Shown here: in pieces, positions 34,361-41,526 of the stretch
Layout: each line of letters opens with the position of its first letter
How positions within the stretch are numbered: the stretch's first letter is position 1
Origin: Clostridia bacterium
GTDB taxonomy: Bacteria > Bacillota > Clostridia > Oscillospirales > CAG-272
Direction: 5' to 3'
DNA length: 45,415 nt
Assembly (NCBI GenBank): GCA_017461945.1
Contig: JAFTSB010000063.1
Location: 1 to 45,415 of the forward strand
The notes under the pieces: model-generated
Told to the model about the DNA's origin: nothing
Databases searched by the model: none
What the model saw: the letters and a program-made list of their open reading frames with translations, nothing else
Position numbers and translations under genes: made by a program

Positions 34361-35131
34361 ATGTCCGTAAAGCTGAAAATCTGCACCTTTAATCTGCGCA
34401 CCCCCGTCAAGGGCGACGAGATCAACTATCTGCCTAACCGCAAGGGGCGTATTTTAGAGTGCATCAAAAAGGAAAATCCCGATATCATCGGTTTTCAAGA
34501 GGCCGCTGTGTATACCGCTGATTGGCTGCGCGAGGAGCTGACCGATTATATGATCGTGGGCTGTGGCCGTGGCAAGACGCTGAATGACGAGGCCTCGTTG
34601 ATTGCCTATCGCAAAAACGCCTTTGAAATGATCTCGGCCGAGACCTTCTGGCTGTCTTTGGCTCCCAGCGTGCCCGGCAGCCGCTTTGGGGCTGACCAGA
34701 GCAGCTGCCCCCGCGTTGCTACCGCCGCTGTGCTGAAGCACCGGGAGGCCGATCAATGGTTCTTGTTTGTCAACACCCATCTGGATCACAAGGGCTCTGC
34801 CGCCCGTATGTACGGCGCCATTCAGATCCTGCAATATATCGACAAGAAAAAGCTGCCCTTTATTCTCACGGGCGATCTGAACGCCTGGCCCGATGCCCCG
34901 GAGATCAAGGTGATTTCGGAGTGTGAATACCTGAACGCTGTGGATCTGACCGCCACCGTGCCCGCAACCTTCCACAATTACGGTCGCCGCGATCCTTATT
35001 CCAAGATCGACTACATCTTTTCTGATCTGCCTGCCGATCCGGCCGAATCCTATGCCGTGGAGGATATCCCCGTCGAGGGGCTTTACATCTCTGATCACTT
35101 CCCGGTGGTGTCTTTCGTAACCATTGAGTAA
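34361..35131 (+). CDS. Endonuclease/exonuclease/phosphatase family protein
   Basis: 256 residues, DNase I-like fold used on nucleic acids, phosphoinositides or sphingomyelin. Motifs: F-N-L-R-T near residue 8 (Asn metal ligand), I-I-G-F-Q-E-A near 44 (Glu metal ligand), V-N-T-H-L-D-H near 138, T-G-D-L-N-A-W-P near 167, and I-S-D-H-F-P-V at the C-terminus (catalytic Asp-His). No signal peptide or extra domain. The substrate is unknown; related gut Firmicute proteins are usually annotated only at family level. ATG at 34361 after AAAGGAGGA. Monocistronic. Confidence 0.93.
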   Translation: MSVKLKICTFNLRTPVKGDEINYLPNRKGRILECIKKENPDIIGFQEAAVYTADWLREELTDYMIVGCGRGKTLNDEASLIAYRKNAFEMISAETFWLSLAPSVPGSRFGADQSSCPRVATAAVLKHREADQWFLFVNTHLDHKGSAARMYGAIQILQYIDKKKLPFILTGDLNAWPDAPEIKVISECEYLNAVDLTATVPATFHNYGRRDPYSKIDYIFSDLPADPAESYAVEDIPVEGLYISDHFPVVSFVTIE

Positions 35132-35138
35132 AAAATCA

Positions 35139-35178
35139 CGCCCCGTTGTTGCGTTTTTGCAACAATGGGGCGCTTTTT
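35139..35178 (+). terminator. Terminator of the endonuclease/exonuclease/phosphatase-family gene
   Basis: 14-bp stem with one G-U pair (35139-35152 with 35159-35172), then C and five T. Confidence 0.9.
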
Positions 35179-35183
35179 CATCG

Positions 35184-35318
35184 GATCTGCTGCGCTACCA
35201 GCCCAAGCTTTCAATGGCTGACGTGGGGGCCATGTATGGCTATTACGATGCCCGTTATTTTTGCCGCGTGTTCAAAAGCGAAACCGGCACCACACCCACC
35301 GTGCATCAAAAATCCTTT
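35184..35318 (+). pseudogene. Fragment of an AraC-family regulator (C-terminal HTH)
   Basis: The frame encodes M-A-D-V-G-A-M-Y-G-Y-Y-D-A-R-Y-F-C-R-V-F-K followed by S-E-T-G-T-T-P-T, the signature of the second helix-turn-helix of AraC/XylS proteins. Only about 45 codons remain. The sensing domain and first HTH are missing, no ribosome binding site precedes it, and the frame upstream runs through a terminator. It is a decayed remnant between two intact genes. Confidence 0.75.
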
Positions 35319-35357
35319 CAAAAACAAGTCTGTTTTTTAATTTTTGCGCTGACCCGA

Positions 35358-35386
35358 TTGCAAAACAGCTTGGGTTGTGCTACAAT
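35358..35386 (+). promoter_or_regulatory. Promoter of ddh
   Basis: TTGCAA (35358-35363), 17-bp spacer, TACAAT (35381-35386). Confidence 0.78.
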
Positions 35387-35434
35387 AATAGTATGTTTTT
35401 AACCGTTCACTTTACGCCAAGGGGAGGCATTGAT

Positions 35435-36421
35435 ATGAGTATTCGAATTGGTATTTACGGCTACGGCAATCTGGGCAGAGGGGTGGAGGCCGCCATTGCA
35501 CAGAATCCGGATATGGAGCTGGTCACGGTCTTTACCCGTCGCGACCCCGCCGGGCTGATCCTGCACACCCCGGGTGTGACGGCCACCGCCGCTGACAAGG
35601 CCGCCGATATGGCCGACAGCATTGACGTTATGATCATTTGCGGTGGCTCTGCCACCGATCTGCCTGTGCAGACCCCTGCCCTGGCAAAGCAATTCAACGT
35701 GGTGGATAGCTTTGACACCCACGCTAAGATCCCCCAGCACTTTGAAGCGGTGGATGCCGCCGCCAAGGAGGGCGGCAAGGTGGCCATGATCTCGGTGGGC
35801 TGGGACCCCGGCATGTTCTCGCTGAACCGCCTGCTGGGCGAGGCTATCCTGCCCCAAGGCACGGCCTACACCTTCTGGGGTAAGGGCGTGAGCCAAGGTC
35901 ATTCCGATGCCATTCGCCGGGTGGAGGGGGTTGCCGATGGCAAACAGTATACCATTCCCGTGGAGGCCGCTCTGCAAGCGGTTCGAAACGGCGAGGACCC
36001 CCAACTGACCACGCGCCAGAAGCATTTGCGCGAGTGCTTTGTGGTGCCCTGTGAGGGGGCAGATCTGGCAAGGATCGAAAAAGAGATCAAGGAAATGCCC
36101 AATTACTTTGCCGATTATGACACCGTGGTGCATTTCATTACCGCCGAGGAGCTGAAGCGCGACCACAGCGGCATCCCTCACGGCGGCTTTGTGATCCGTT
36201 CCGGCAAAACCGGGTGGGAGCAGGAAAACCGCCATATCATGGAGTTCAGCCTGAAGTTGGATTCCAATCCCGAGTTCACCTCGTCGGTGCTGGTGGCTTA
36301 TGCCCGCGCCGCTTACCGTATGCAGCAGGAAGGAGCGTGTGGCTGCAAGACCGTTTTTGACGTGCCACCCGCCTACCTTTCTCCCAAGTCTGCCCAGGAG
36401 CTGCGCCGTACCCTGCTTTGA
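35435..36421 (+). CDS. ddh: meso-Diaminopimelate D-dehydrogenase
   Basis: 328 residues, matching the family's usual length of about 326. NADPH-dependent reductive amination of L-2-amino-6-oxopimelate to meso-diaminopimelate, the one-step route to lysine and the peptidoglycan cross-linker. N-terminal Rossmann motif G-I-Y-G-Y-G-N-L-G near residue 5; V-F-T-R-R near 32 contacts the NADPH phosphate; C-G-G-S-A-T-D near 72; S-V-G-W-D-P-G-M-F-S near 129; and H-G-G-F-V-I-R near 249 for substrate binding. ATG at 35435 with GGGGAGG upstream. Monocistronic with its own promoter and terminator. Confidence 0.97.
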   Translation: MSIRIGIYGYGNLGRGVEAAIAQNPDMELVTVFTRRDPAGLILHTPGVTATAADKAADMADSIDVMIICGGSATDLPVQTPALAKQFNVVDSFDTHAKIPQHFEAVDAAAKEGGKVAMISVGWDPGMFSLNRLLGEAILPQGTAYTFWGKGVSQGHSDAIRRVEGVADGKQYTIPVEAALQAVRNGEDPQLTTRQKHLRECFVVPCEGADLARIEKEIKEMPNYFADYDTVVHFITAEELKRDHSGIPHGGFVIRSGKTGWEQENRHIMEFSLKLDSNPEFTSSVLVAYARAAYRMQQEGACGCKTVFDVPPAYLSPKSAQELRRTLL

Positions 36422-36430
36422 TACAAAAAA

Positions 36431-36472
36431 ACGCACCCGTTGCCGCATTTTTGCAACGGGTGCGTGCTTTTT
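36431..36472 (+). terminator. Terminator of ddh
   Basis: 12-bp stem ACGCACCCGTTG with its complement (36431-36442 with 36454-36465), then GC and five T. Confidence 0.9.
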
Positions 36473-36524
36473 GCGCGTAGCCGGAATGTATTGCACAAAT
36501 TTTATACCGTGTTATGGGCGAACA

Positions 36525-36860
36525 TCGTCCGTCCACATCCGCGACCAACACCCCGTCCGTGCAAAATGTTCGCACAATCCTGTAGGGACAAGCCTCCCCG
36601 ACTGTCCGCCCGCATCCGCGACCAACATTCCGTCCGTGCACAATGTTCACACCAACCTTGTAGGGACAGGCGTCCCGGACTGTCCGCCCGCATCCACGAC
36701 CAACATTCCGTCCGTGCAAAATGTTCGCATAATCCTGTAGGGACAGACGTCCTCGACTGTCCGCCCGCATCCGCGACTAACATTCCGTCCGTGCAAAATG
36801 TTCGCACAATCCTGTAGGGACAGGCGTCCTCGACTGTCCGCCATATCCGCGACCAACGCT
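36525..36860. repeat. Tandem array of 77-bp units (four copies)
   Basis: The word TGTAGGGACA recurs at 36581, 36659, 36736 and 36813 (steps of 78, 77 and 77). Each unit has a short hairpin with GGACAG and CTGTCC arms, a GCATCCGCGACCAACA segment, and a second small stem with TGC and GCA ends around AAAATGTTC. Related to the 73-bp array at 44866-45240, which lacks four bases per unit. No protein-coding meaning is likely: the step is not a multiple of three. Looks like expanded REP/extragenic palindromes of gut Clostridia. Confidence 0.92.
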
Positions 36861-36897
36861 CCCGGCTGCGCAAAAAAGGTAGCCGCGGCAAGTCAGT

Positions 36898-36918
36898 CCC
36901 CCCGGCATAGCCGGAGGT
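36898..36918. repeat. Small GC palindrome (CCGGC-ATA-GCCGG)
   Basis: 13-base palindrome at 36902-36914 with C-rich and AGG flanks, of the extragenic palindrome type common in Clostridia; lies between the array and the GH3 terminator. Confidence 0.5.
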
Positions 36919-36936
36919 TTATTTGTGGATACAAGC

Positions 36937-36971
36937 AAAAGCGCCGCCGCCCACATGGGCGGCGGCGCTTT
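36937..36971 (-). terminator. Terminator of the GH3 gene
   Basis: 16-bp stem (36938-36953 with 36956-36971), very GC-rich. On the minus strand it ends in four T, 6 bp after the stop codon. Confidence 0.9.
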
Positions 36972-36976
36972 GCGTA

Positions 36977-39142
36977 TTATTTTTCAAAACGGAAGGTGGC
37001 CTTTAGCACATCGTCAGAGCTGCTGCCCACCATGACCTCGAAATCACCGGTCTCGGCGGCAAATGCGCCGGAGGCGGTGTGGAATTTCAGATCCTCCTCG
37101 GTGAGGGTGAAGATCACAGCGGCAGACTCGCCTGCATCCAGCTCGATCTTGGCAAAGTCTCTCAGCTCCTTAACGGGGCGTACCACGCTGGCAAACTTGT
37201 CGCGGATATACAGCTGTACGATCTCCTTGCCGGTGTACTTGCCTTCGTTCTTCACGGTTACGGCAACCTCCAGCTCCTCGCCGGCGTGCAGCACATCGGT
37301 GCTAAGGGTCAGATTGTCGTAAGTGTAGGTGTTATAGGAAAGACCGTGACCAAACACGTAAAGGGGATCCACAGGCGCATCCATATAACGAGAGCAATAG
37401 CCGTTTTGGGTGATCTCCTTGGGGTTTTTGACGGGGCGGCCGGTGCTGTTGTGGCTGTAGTAAATGGGACATTGACCGTCGGTATAGGGGAAGGTCATAG
37501 AAAGCTTGCCGCAGGGGTTGGCATCGCCAAACAGCAAGCGAGCGGCGGCGTTGCCACCCTCGGTGCCGGGCTGCCATACGGTCAGAATGGCGGGAGCGAT
37601 CTCGGCCAGCTCGGTGATCACCAGAGGTCTGCCGTTAAACAGCACCACAGCGGTGTTTTTGTTGGCGTCGATCACGCGGCGTGCCAGCTCCATTTGCGCA
37701 GGGGAAAGGGTGAGTGTGGCGCGGCTGTTGCCCTCGCCGGTGTGCTTTTGGTACTCACCAAGGCACAGGATCACCGCATCGGCCTCGCAGGCCAGCTCTA
37801 CGGCGTTTTCCAGATCGGGGATCTCGGTCTCGCCCAGCTCCCAGCTGCAGCCGGGGGTGGTAGCGACCTCGGCATCGGGCAGGAGCTGACGCACACCCGA
37901 AAGCACCGTTACGCAATCCTCGTCGCGGCCGGCGCAGGCCCAAAAGCCCTTGATGCCCTTCTCGGCGGCAAAGGGGCCGATCACGGCCACCTTCTTCAGA
38001 TCCTTGCTAAAGGGGAGAACACCATCGTTTTTCAGCAGGACAGAGGCCTCCTCGGCGGCGCGGCGTACCAAGGCACGATGCTCCTCGCACAAGTGGAGCT
38101 CGGCTTCCTCTTTTTCGTTTGCGGCGCGGTAGGGATTCTCAAAAAGACCCATACGGTCCTTCAATTCCAGTACACGCAGTACGGCGCGGTCGATCTGCTC
38201 CATGGTGATCTTGCCCTCGTCCAGCAGCTGCTTGGCGTACAGATAGGTGGTGGCGGACATCATCTCAATGTCACAGCCGGCGTTCATGGCCAGCTCTGCG
38301 GCATCCTTGTCGGTTTCGGCAAGGCCGTGCTTGACCATTTCGCGATAGGCGTTGTAGTCGCTGATCACAATGCCGTCAAAGCCCCACTCGCGGCGCAGGA
38401 TCTGATCCAACAGCAGCTTGTTGGCGGTGGAGGGAACGCCACCCACGGTATTAAAGGAGGGCATGATCATCTCCACACCCTCGTCCACGCAGGCGCGGTA
38501 GCCGGGCAGATAGTATTCGCGCAGGGCGTGCTCTGACATTTCCACCGCGTTGTAGTCGCGGCCGGCCTCGGGGGCACCGTAGGCGGCAAAGTGCTTGACG
38601 CAGGCGGCAATATCGTACTTGCCCTTCAGATCGTCACCCTGATAACCACGGACAAAGGCAGCACCAAGGCGGCCGTTGAGGTGGGGATCCTCACCGGTGG
38701 ACTCCATTACGCGCCCCCAACGGGCGTCGCGCACCAGGTCCAGCATAGGAGAGAAGGTCACATGCACGCCGCTGACGGCGGCCTCCTTGCCGGCCATACG
38801 GGCGCAGTCCTCTACCAGCTCCTCGTCAAAGGTGCATCCCATACCCAGAGGAATGGGGTAGATGGTGCGGTAGCCGTGGATCACATCCTGCATAAAGAGC
38901 AGGGGAATGTGATGGGGCTGTTGGGCAATGGCAGAGTCCTGAATTTCTTTCATATCCTTGGCACCGATAAAGTTCAGCACCGAGCCCGAAAGCAGAGCAT
39001 CCTGCTCGGTGATGTGGAGCTTGGATGCAGGGCCGGTGATGTCGGCGGTGTTATCCTTTTTAAAGAAGATGGCGTTAAGCTGGGTCAACTGACCAAGCTT
39101 TTCCTCCAGGGTCATTTCGCTGAGTAGCTTTTGAATATCCAT
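36977..39142 (-). CDS. Glycoside hydrolase family 3 beta-glucosidase/xylosidase
   Basis: 721 residues, BglX-like. Retaining exo-acting enzyme on beta-linked glucosides or xylosides. The N-terminal TIM barrel includes G-R-V-M-E-S-T-G-E-D-P, V-K-H-F-A-A-Y-G and the nucleophile Asp in I-V-I-S-D-Y-N-A near residue 267. The alpha/beta sandwich domain (about 360-560) includes A-V-I-G-P-F-A. The C-terminal fibronectin III-like domain (about 620-721) includes V-T-V-K-N-E-G-K-Y-T-G. No signal peptide, so it acts on imported oligosaccharides. ATG at 39142 after AGGAGGG. Monocistronic. Confidence 0.96.
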   Translation of the reverse strand: MDIQKLLSEMTLEEKLGQLTQLNAIFFKKDNTADITGPASKLHITEQDALLSGSVLNFIGAKDMKEIQDSAIAQQPHHIPLLFMQDVIHGYRTIYPIPLGMGCTFDEELVEDCARMAGKEAAVSGVHVTFSPMLDLVRDARWGRVMESTGEDPHLNGRLGAAFVRGYQGDDLKGKYDIAACVKHFAAYGAPEAGRDYNAVEMSEHALREYYLPGYRACVDEGVEMIMPSFNTVGGVPSTANKLLLDQILRREWGFDGIVISDYNAYREMVKHGLAETDKDAAELAMNAGCDIEMMSATTYLYAKQLLDEGKITMEQIDRAVLRVLELKDRMGLFENPYRAANEKEEAELHLCEEHRALVRRAAEEASVLLKNDGVLPFSKDLKKVAVIGPFAAEKGIKGFWACAGRDEDCVTVLSGVRQLLPDAEVATTPGCSWELGETEIPDLENAVELACEADAVILCLGEYQKHTGEGNSRATLTLSPAQMELARRVIDANKNTAVVLFNGRPLVITELAEIAPAILTVWQPGTEGGNAAARLLFGDANPCGKLSMTFPYTDGQCPIYYSHNSTGRPVKNPKEITQNGYCSRYMDAPVDPLYVFGHGLSYNTYTYDNLTLSTDVLHAGEELEVAVTVKNEGKYTGKEIVQLYIRDKFASVVRPVKELRDFAKIELDAGESAAVIFTLTEEDLKFHTASGAFAAETGDFEVMVGSSSDDVLKATFRFEK

Positions 39143-39171
39143 GGTGTACCCTCCTGATTGATATTGATGCT

Positions 39172-39200
39172 ATTGTACCATATTCCGCGCCCTGCCGCAA
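39172..39200 (-). promoter_or_regulatory. Probable promoter of the GH3 gene
   Basis: TACAAT (39172-39177) with a weak TTGCGG (39195-39200) at 17 bp on the minus strand. Confidence 0.55.
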
Positions 39201-39239
39201 GGGCGAACGGGGGATTTTTAAAAAAATTTGTATTGGGGG

Positions 39240-39268
39240 TGGCAATCTTTACCGATATGTGTTAAAAT
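39240..39268 (+). promoter_or_regulatory. Probable promoter of radC
   Basis: TAAAAT at 39263-39268 with TGGCAA at 39240-39245, 17-bp spacer; the -35 match is partial. Confidence 0.5.
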
Positions 39269-39296
39269 GAAGTATAGAAAAATAAGGAGAACATCT

Positions 39297-40073
39297 ATGG
39301 ATGACAAGGAAAATATTCACAGCGGCCATCGCAAACGGATGAAGGAGCGCTTTGCGCGGGATGGCGGCAAGGGATTTGCCGACCACGAGCTGCTGGAGCT
39401 GCTGCTATTTTATGTGATGCCTCGTTGCGATACCAACGATCTGGCGCACCGACTGATCGAGGAGTGCGGATCGTTGATCGGCGTGATGGAATCTGACCCC
39501 ACGGTGCTTTGTGAGGTGACGGGCATCAAGGAAAACGGTGCGCTGTTTTTGAAAGCCATCAGCGAGTTGGCTTCTCGCTATACCGAGAAAAAGCTTTACG
39601 ACCCCGAGGATACCAGTCGGATTTTTGATACGCCCGAAAAGATCGCCTCCTATATGATGCCTCGCTATATGAGCCTCACCTCCGAGCGCGTGTATATGCT
39701 GCTGTTTGACAATGCCATGAAGCTGTTGGACTGTCACCACGTTTGCGACGGTACGGTGGGCAAGGTGGAGATCCCGGTGCGAGTGATCGTAGAGCAGACG
39801 GTGAAAAAGAACGCGGCAGGCGTGATCCTGACCCACAACCACCCCAACGGGCTGGCGGTGCCCTCCAAAGAGGATGTTTACGCCACCAAACGGTTGGAGG
39901 AGGCTCTGCGATTGGTGGAGATCCCATTGATCGAGCATTTTATATTTACCGATCGTGCCTATGCGCCTATTATGACTGCCTTTCGCCCCGAAGAAGCCGA
40001 GGGCTATGCGGCCTCCTCCTTAAAGGAGGTCTTTCGCCGTCGGCTGGCAGAGTGTAGCGGCAGGTGGGGATAA
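39297..40073 (+). CDS. radC: RadC family JAB-domain protein
   Basis: 258 residues. N-terminal helix-hairpin-helix part (H-E-L-L-E-L-L-L-F-Y near 30), then an MPN/JAB metalloprotease-like domain. The zinc motif reads T-H-N-H-P-N-G then A-V-P-S-K-E-D, i.e. H-x-H-P-x(n)-S-x2-D as in the family. Called DNA repair protein by tradition; the molecular role of RadC is not settled. Start: ATG at 39297 with AAGGAGA upstream; the upstream open frame overlaps the promoter. The PTS IIC gene follows 17 bp later. Confidence 0.95.
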   Translation: MDDKENIHSGHRKRMKERFARDGGKGFADHELLELLLFYVMPRCDTNDLAHRLIEECGSLIGVMESDPTVLCEVTGIKENGALFLKAISELASRYTEKKLYDPEDTSRIFDTPEKIASYMMPRYMSLTSERVYMLLFDNAMKLLDCHHVCDGTVGKVEIPVRVIVEQTVKKNAAGVILTHNHPNGLAVPSKEDVYATKRLEEALRLVEIPLIEHFIFTDRAYAPIMTAFRPEEAEGYAASSLKEVFRRRLAECSGRWG

Positions 40074-40090
40074 GCAAAAGGAGAATGACT

Positions 40091-41257
40091 ATGAAAGACG
40101 AACACGTAACCAAAGAGGAGCAGCCGGCGCAAGTGGCTCCCGCAACCGATCCAAAAGAAGAGCCCGAACAAAAAACCAAGAACTGTTGTGCGTTTTTGGC
40201 GTTTTTGGCTCGCAAGGATGTGGTATTTTCGGCCAAGCGATACGGCATTGATGCCCTTGGCGCTATGGCCCTTGGCCTGTTTGGCTCTTTGCTGATCGGC
40301 ACTATTTTCAAGGCGCTGGGGTTGATCCCGTTCCTTTCCTTCTTCACACAGATCGGCGCTTGGGCACAGGCCGCCGCCGGCGCCGCCATGGGCGTTGCCA
40401 TTGCCCACGCCCTAAAGGCACCCCCCTTTGTTTTGTATTCTGCTGCGGCCGTGGGCTACGCCGCTAACGCGGCGGGCGGCGCCGGCGGACCTTTGGCCGT
40501 TTTGCTGATCACCATTGTGGCCGCCGAGCTTGGCAAAATGGTCTCCAAAGAAACAAAGGTAGATATTTTGGTCACCCCCTTTGTCACCGTCTTTGTGGGT
40601 GGCGGATTGTCCATGCTGGTGGCCCCTCACATCGGCACGCTGGTGGGCTATGTAGGCAGCTTTATCGGCTGGGCTACCCTGCAGCAGCCCTTTGTCATGG
40701 GCTTGATCATCTCGGTGGTGGTGGGCATTGCGCTGACCCTGCCCATCAGCTCTGCGGCCATTTGTGCCGCCATCGGCCTTTCGGGCATGGCCACGGGCGA
40801 CCCCGGATTGGCACTTGCAGGCGGTGCCGCCGTTGCCGGCTGTTGTGCCCAGATGGTGGGCTTTGCTGTGATGAGCTTTCGTGAAAATCGCTGGAGCGGT
40901 CTGGTCTCCCAAGGCCTTGGCACCAGCATGATTCAAATGCCCAATATCATTCGCAATCCTCGCATCTGGATTCCCCCTACGCTGGCCTCGGCCATTACCG
41001 GCCCTTTGGCCACCTGCGTGTTTGAAATGCGGATGTACGATGCCGCCATTAACGCCGGCATGGGCACCTGCGGATTGCTGGGCCCCATTGGCATCATTCT
41101 GGGTTGGTTTAACGGAAAGTACCCCGACACCGTTGGAGCGATGGATTGGATCGGATTGCTGCTGATCTGCTTTATTCTGCCTGCCTTGCTCAGCTGGGCC
41201 TGCTGCCTGCTGCTGCGCCGCGTCGGCTGGATCAAAGAAAACGATCTCAAATTGTAA
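40091..41257 (+). CDS. PTS transporter subunit IIC (PfoR-like, PTS_EIIC_2)
   Basis: 388 residues. A charged N-terminal tail of about 45 residues (rich in Glu, Lys, Pro, Ala) precedes about ten membrane helices with very high Ala/Gly/Ile content. G-A-A-M-G-V-A-I-A-H-A-L-K-A-P-P-F-V-L-Y-S, then the G-G-A-G-G-P and G-L-S-G-M-A-T-G-D-P-G-L segments, are typical of the PTS_EIIC_2 family that includes Clostridium PfoR. No IIA, IIB or HPr gene is adjacent, so sugar phosphorylation is not demonstrated and a sensing or export role is possible. ATG at 40091 after AAAGGAG; the longer start overlaps radC. Confidence 0.88.
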   Translation: MKDEHVTKEEQPAQVAPATDPKEEPEQKTKNCCAFLAFLARKDVVFSAKRYGIDALGAMALGLFGSLLIGTIFKALGLIPFLSFFTQIGAWAQAAAGAAMGVAIAHALKAPPFVLYSAAAVGYAANAAGGAGGPLAVLLITIVAAELGKMVSKETKVDILVTPFVTVFVGGGLSMLVAPHIGTLVGYVGSFIGWATLQQPFVMGLIISVVVGIALTLPISSAAICAAIGLSGMATGDPGLALAGGAAVAGCCAQMVGFAVMSFRENRWSGLVSQGLGTSMIQMPNIIRNPRIWIPPTLASAITGPLATCVFEMRMYDAAINAGMGTCGLLGPIGIILGWFNGKYPDTVGAMDWIGLLLICFILPALLSWACCLLLRRVGWIKENDLKL

Positions 41258-41263
41258 CAAAAC

Positions 41264-41303
41264 ACCGCCCCGTTGCCGCGTTTTCGCGCCAACGGGGCGG
41301 TTT
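41264..41303 (+). terminator. Terminator of radC/PTS IIC
   Basis: 12-bp stem (41264-41275 with 41290-41301) and a short T tract; same CCCCGTTGCCGCG core as neighbouring terminators. Confidence 0.8.
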
Positions 41304-41369
41304 CGATTTATGAAAGGAACAGCCGGCCCTTGGCGCGAGCTTTCGACGTTGCACAAATTTCACGACGCA

Positions 41370-41425
41370 TCCCGGGTAAATGTTGTTCGCCCACAACTGC
41401 GGCCGACATCCCGGCTGCGCACATG
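41370..41425. repeat. Solo degenerate copy of the 73/77-bp repeat
   Basis: The segment ending GCGGCCGACATCCCGGCTGCGCACA resembles the GCGACCAACATCCCGTCTGCGCACA half of the array units. The hairpin half is missing. Lies in the 270-bp gap before the GH2 gene. Confidence 0.4.
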
Positions 41426-41487
41426 CTTTTTATAGAAAAATCCATATATTCTACGATTTTACCCTATGCAAAAAAAGAAAGGTTTGC

Positions 41488-41493
41488 TATAAT
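41488..41493 (+). promoter_or_regulatory. -10 element for the GH2 gene
   Basis: TATAAT, 33 bp before the start; no good -35 at 16-18 bp (TATGCA at 17). Confidence 0.5.
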
Positions 41494-41526
41494 AAAGGCA
41501 ACTTATCCTGCAAAGGAGATACTGCT

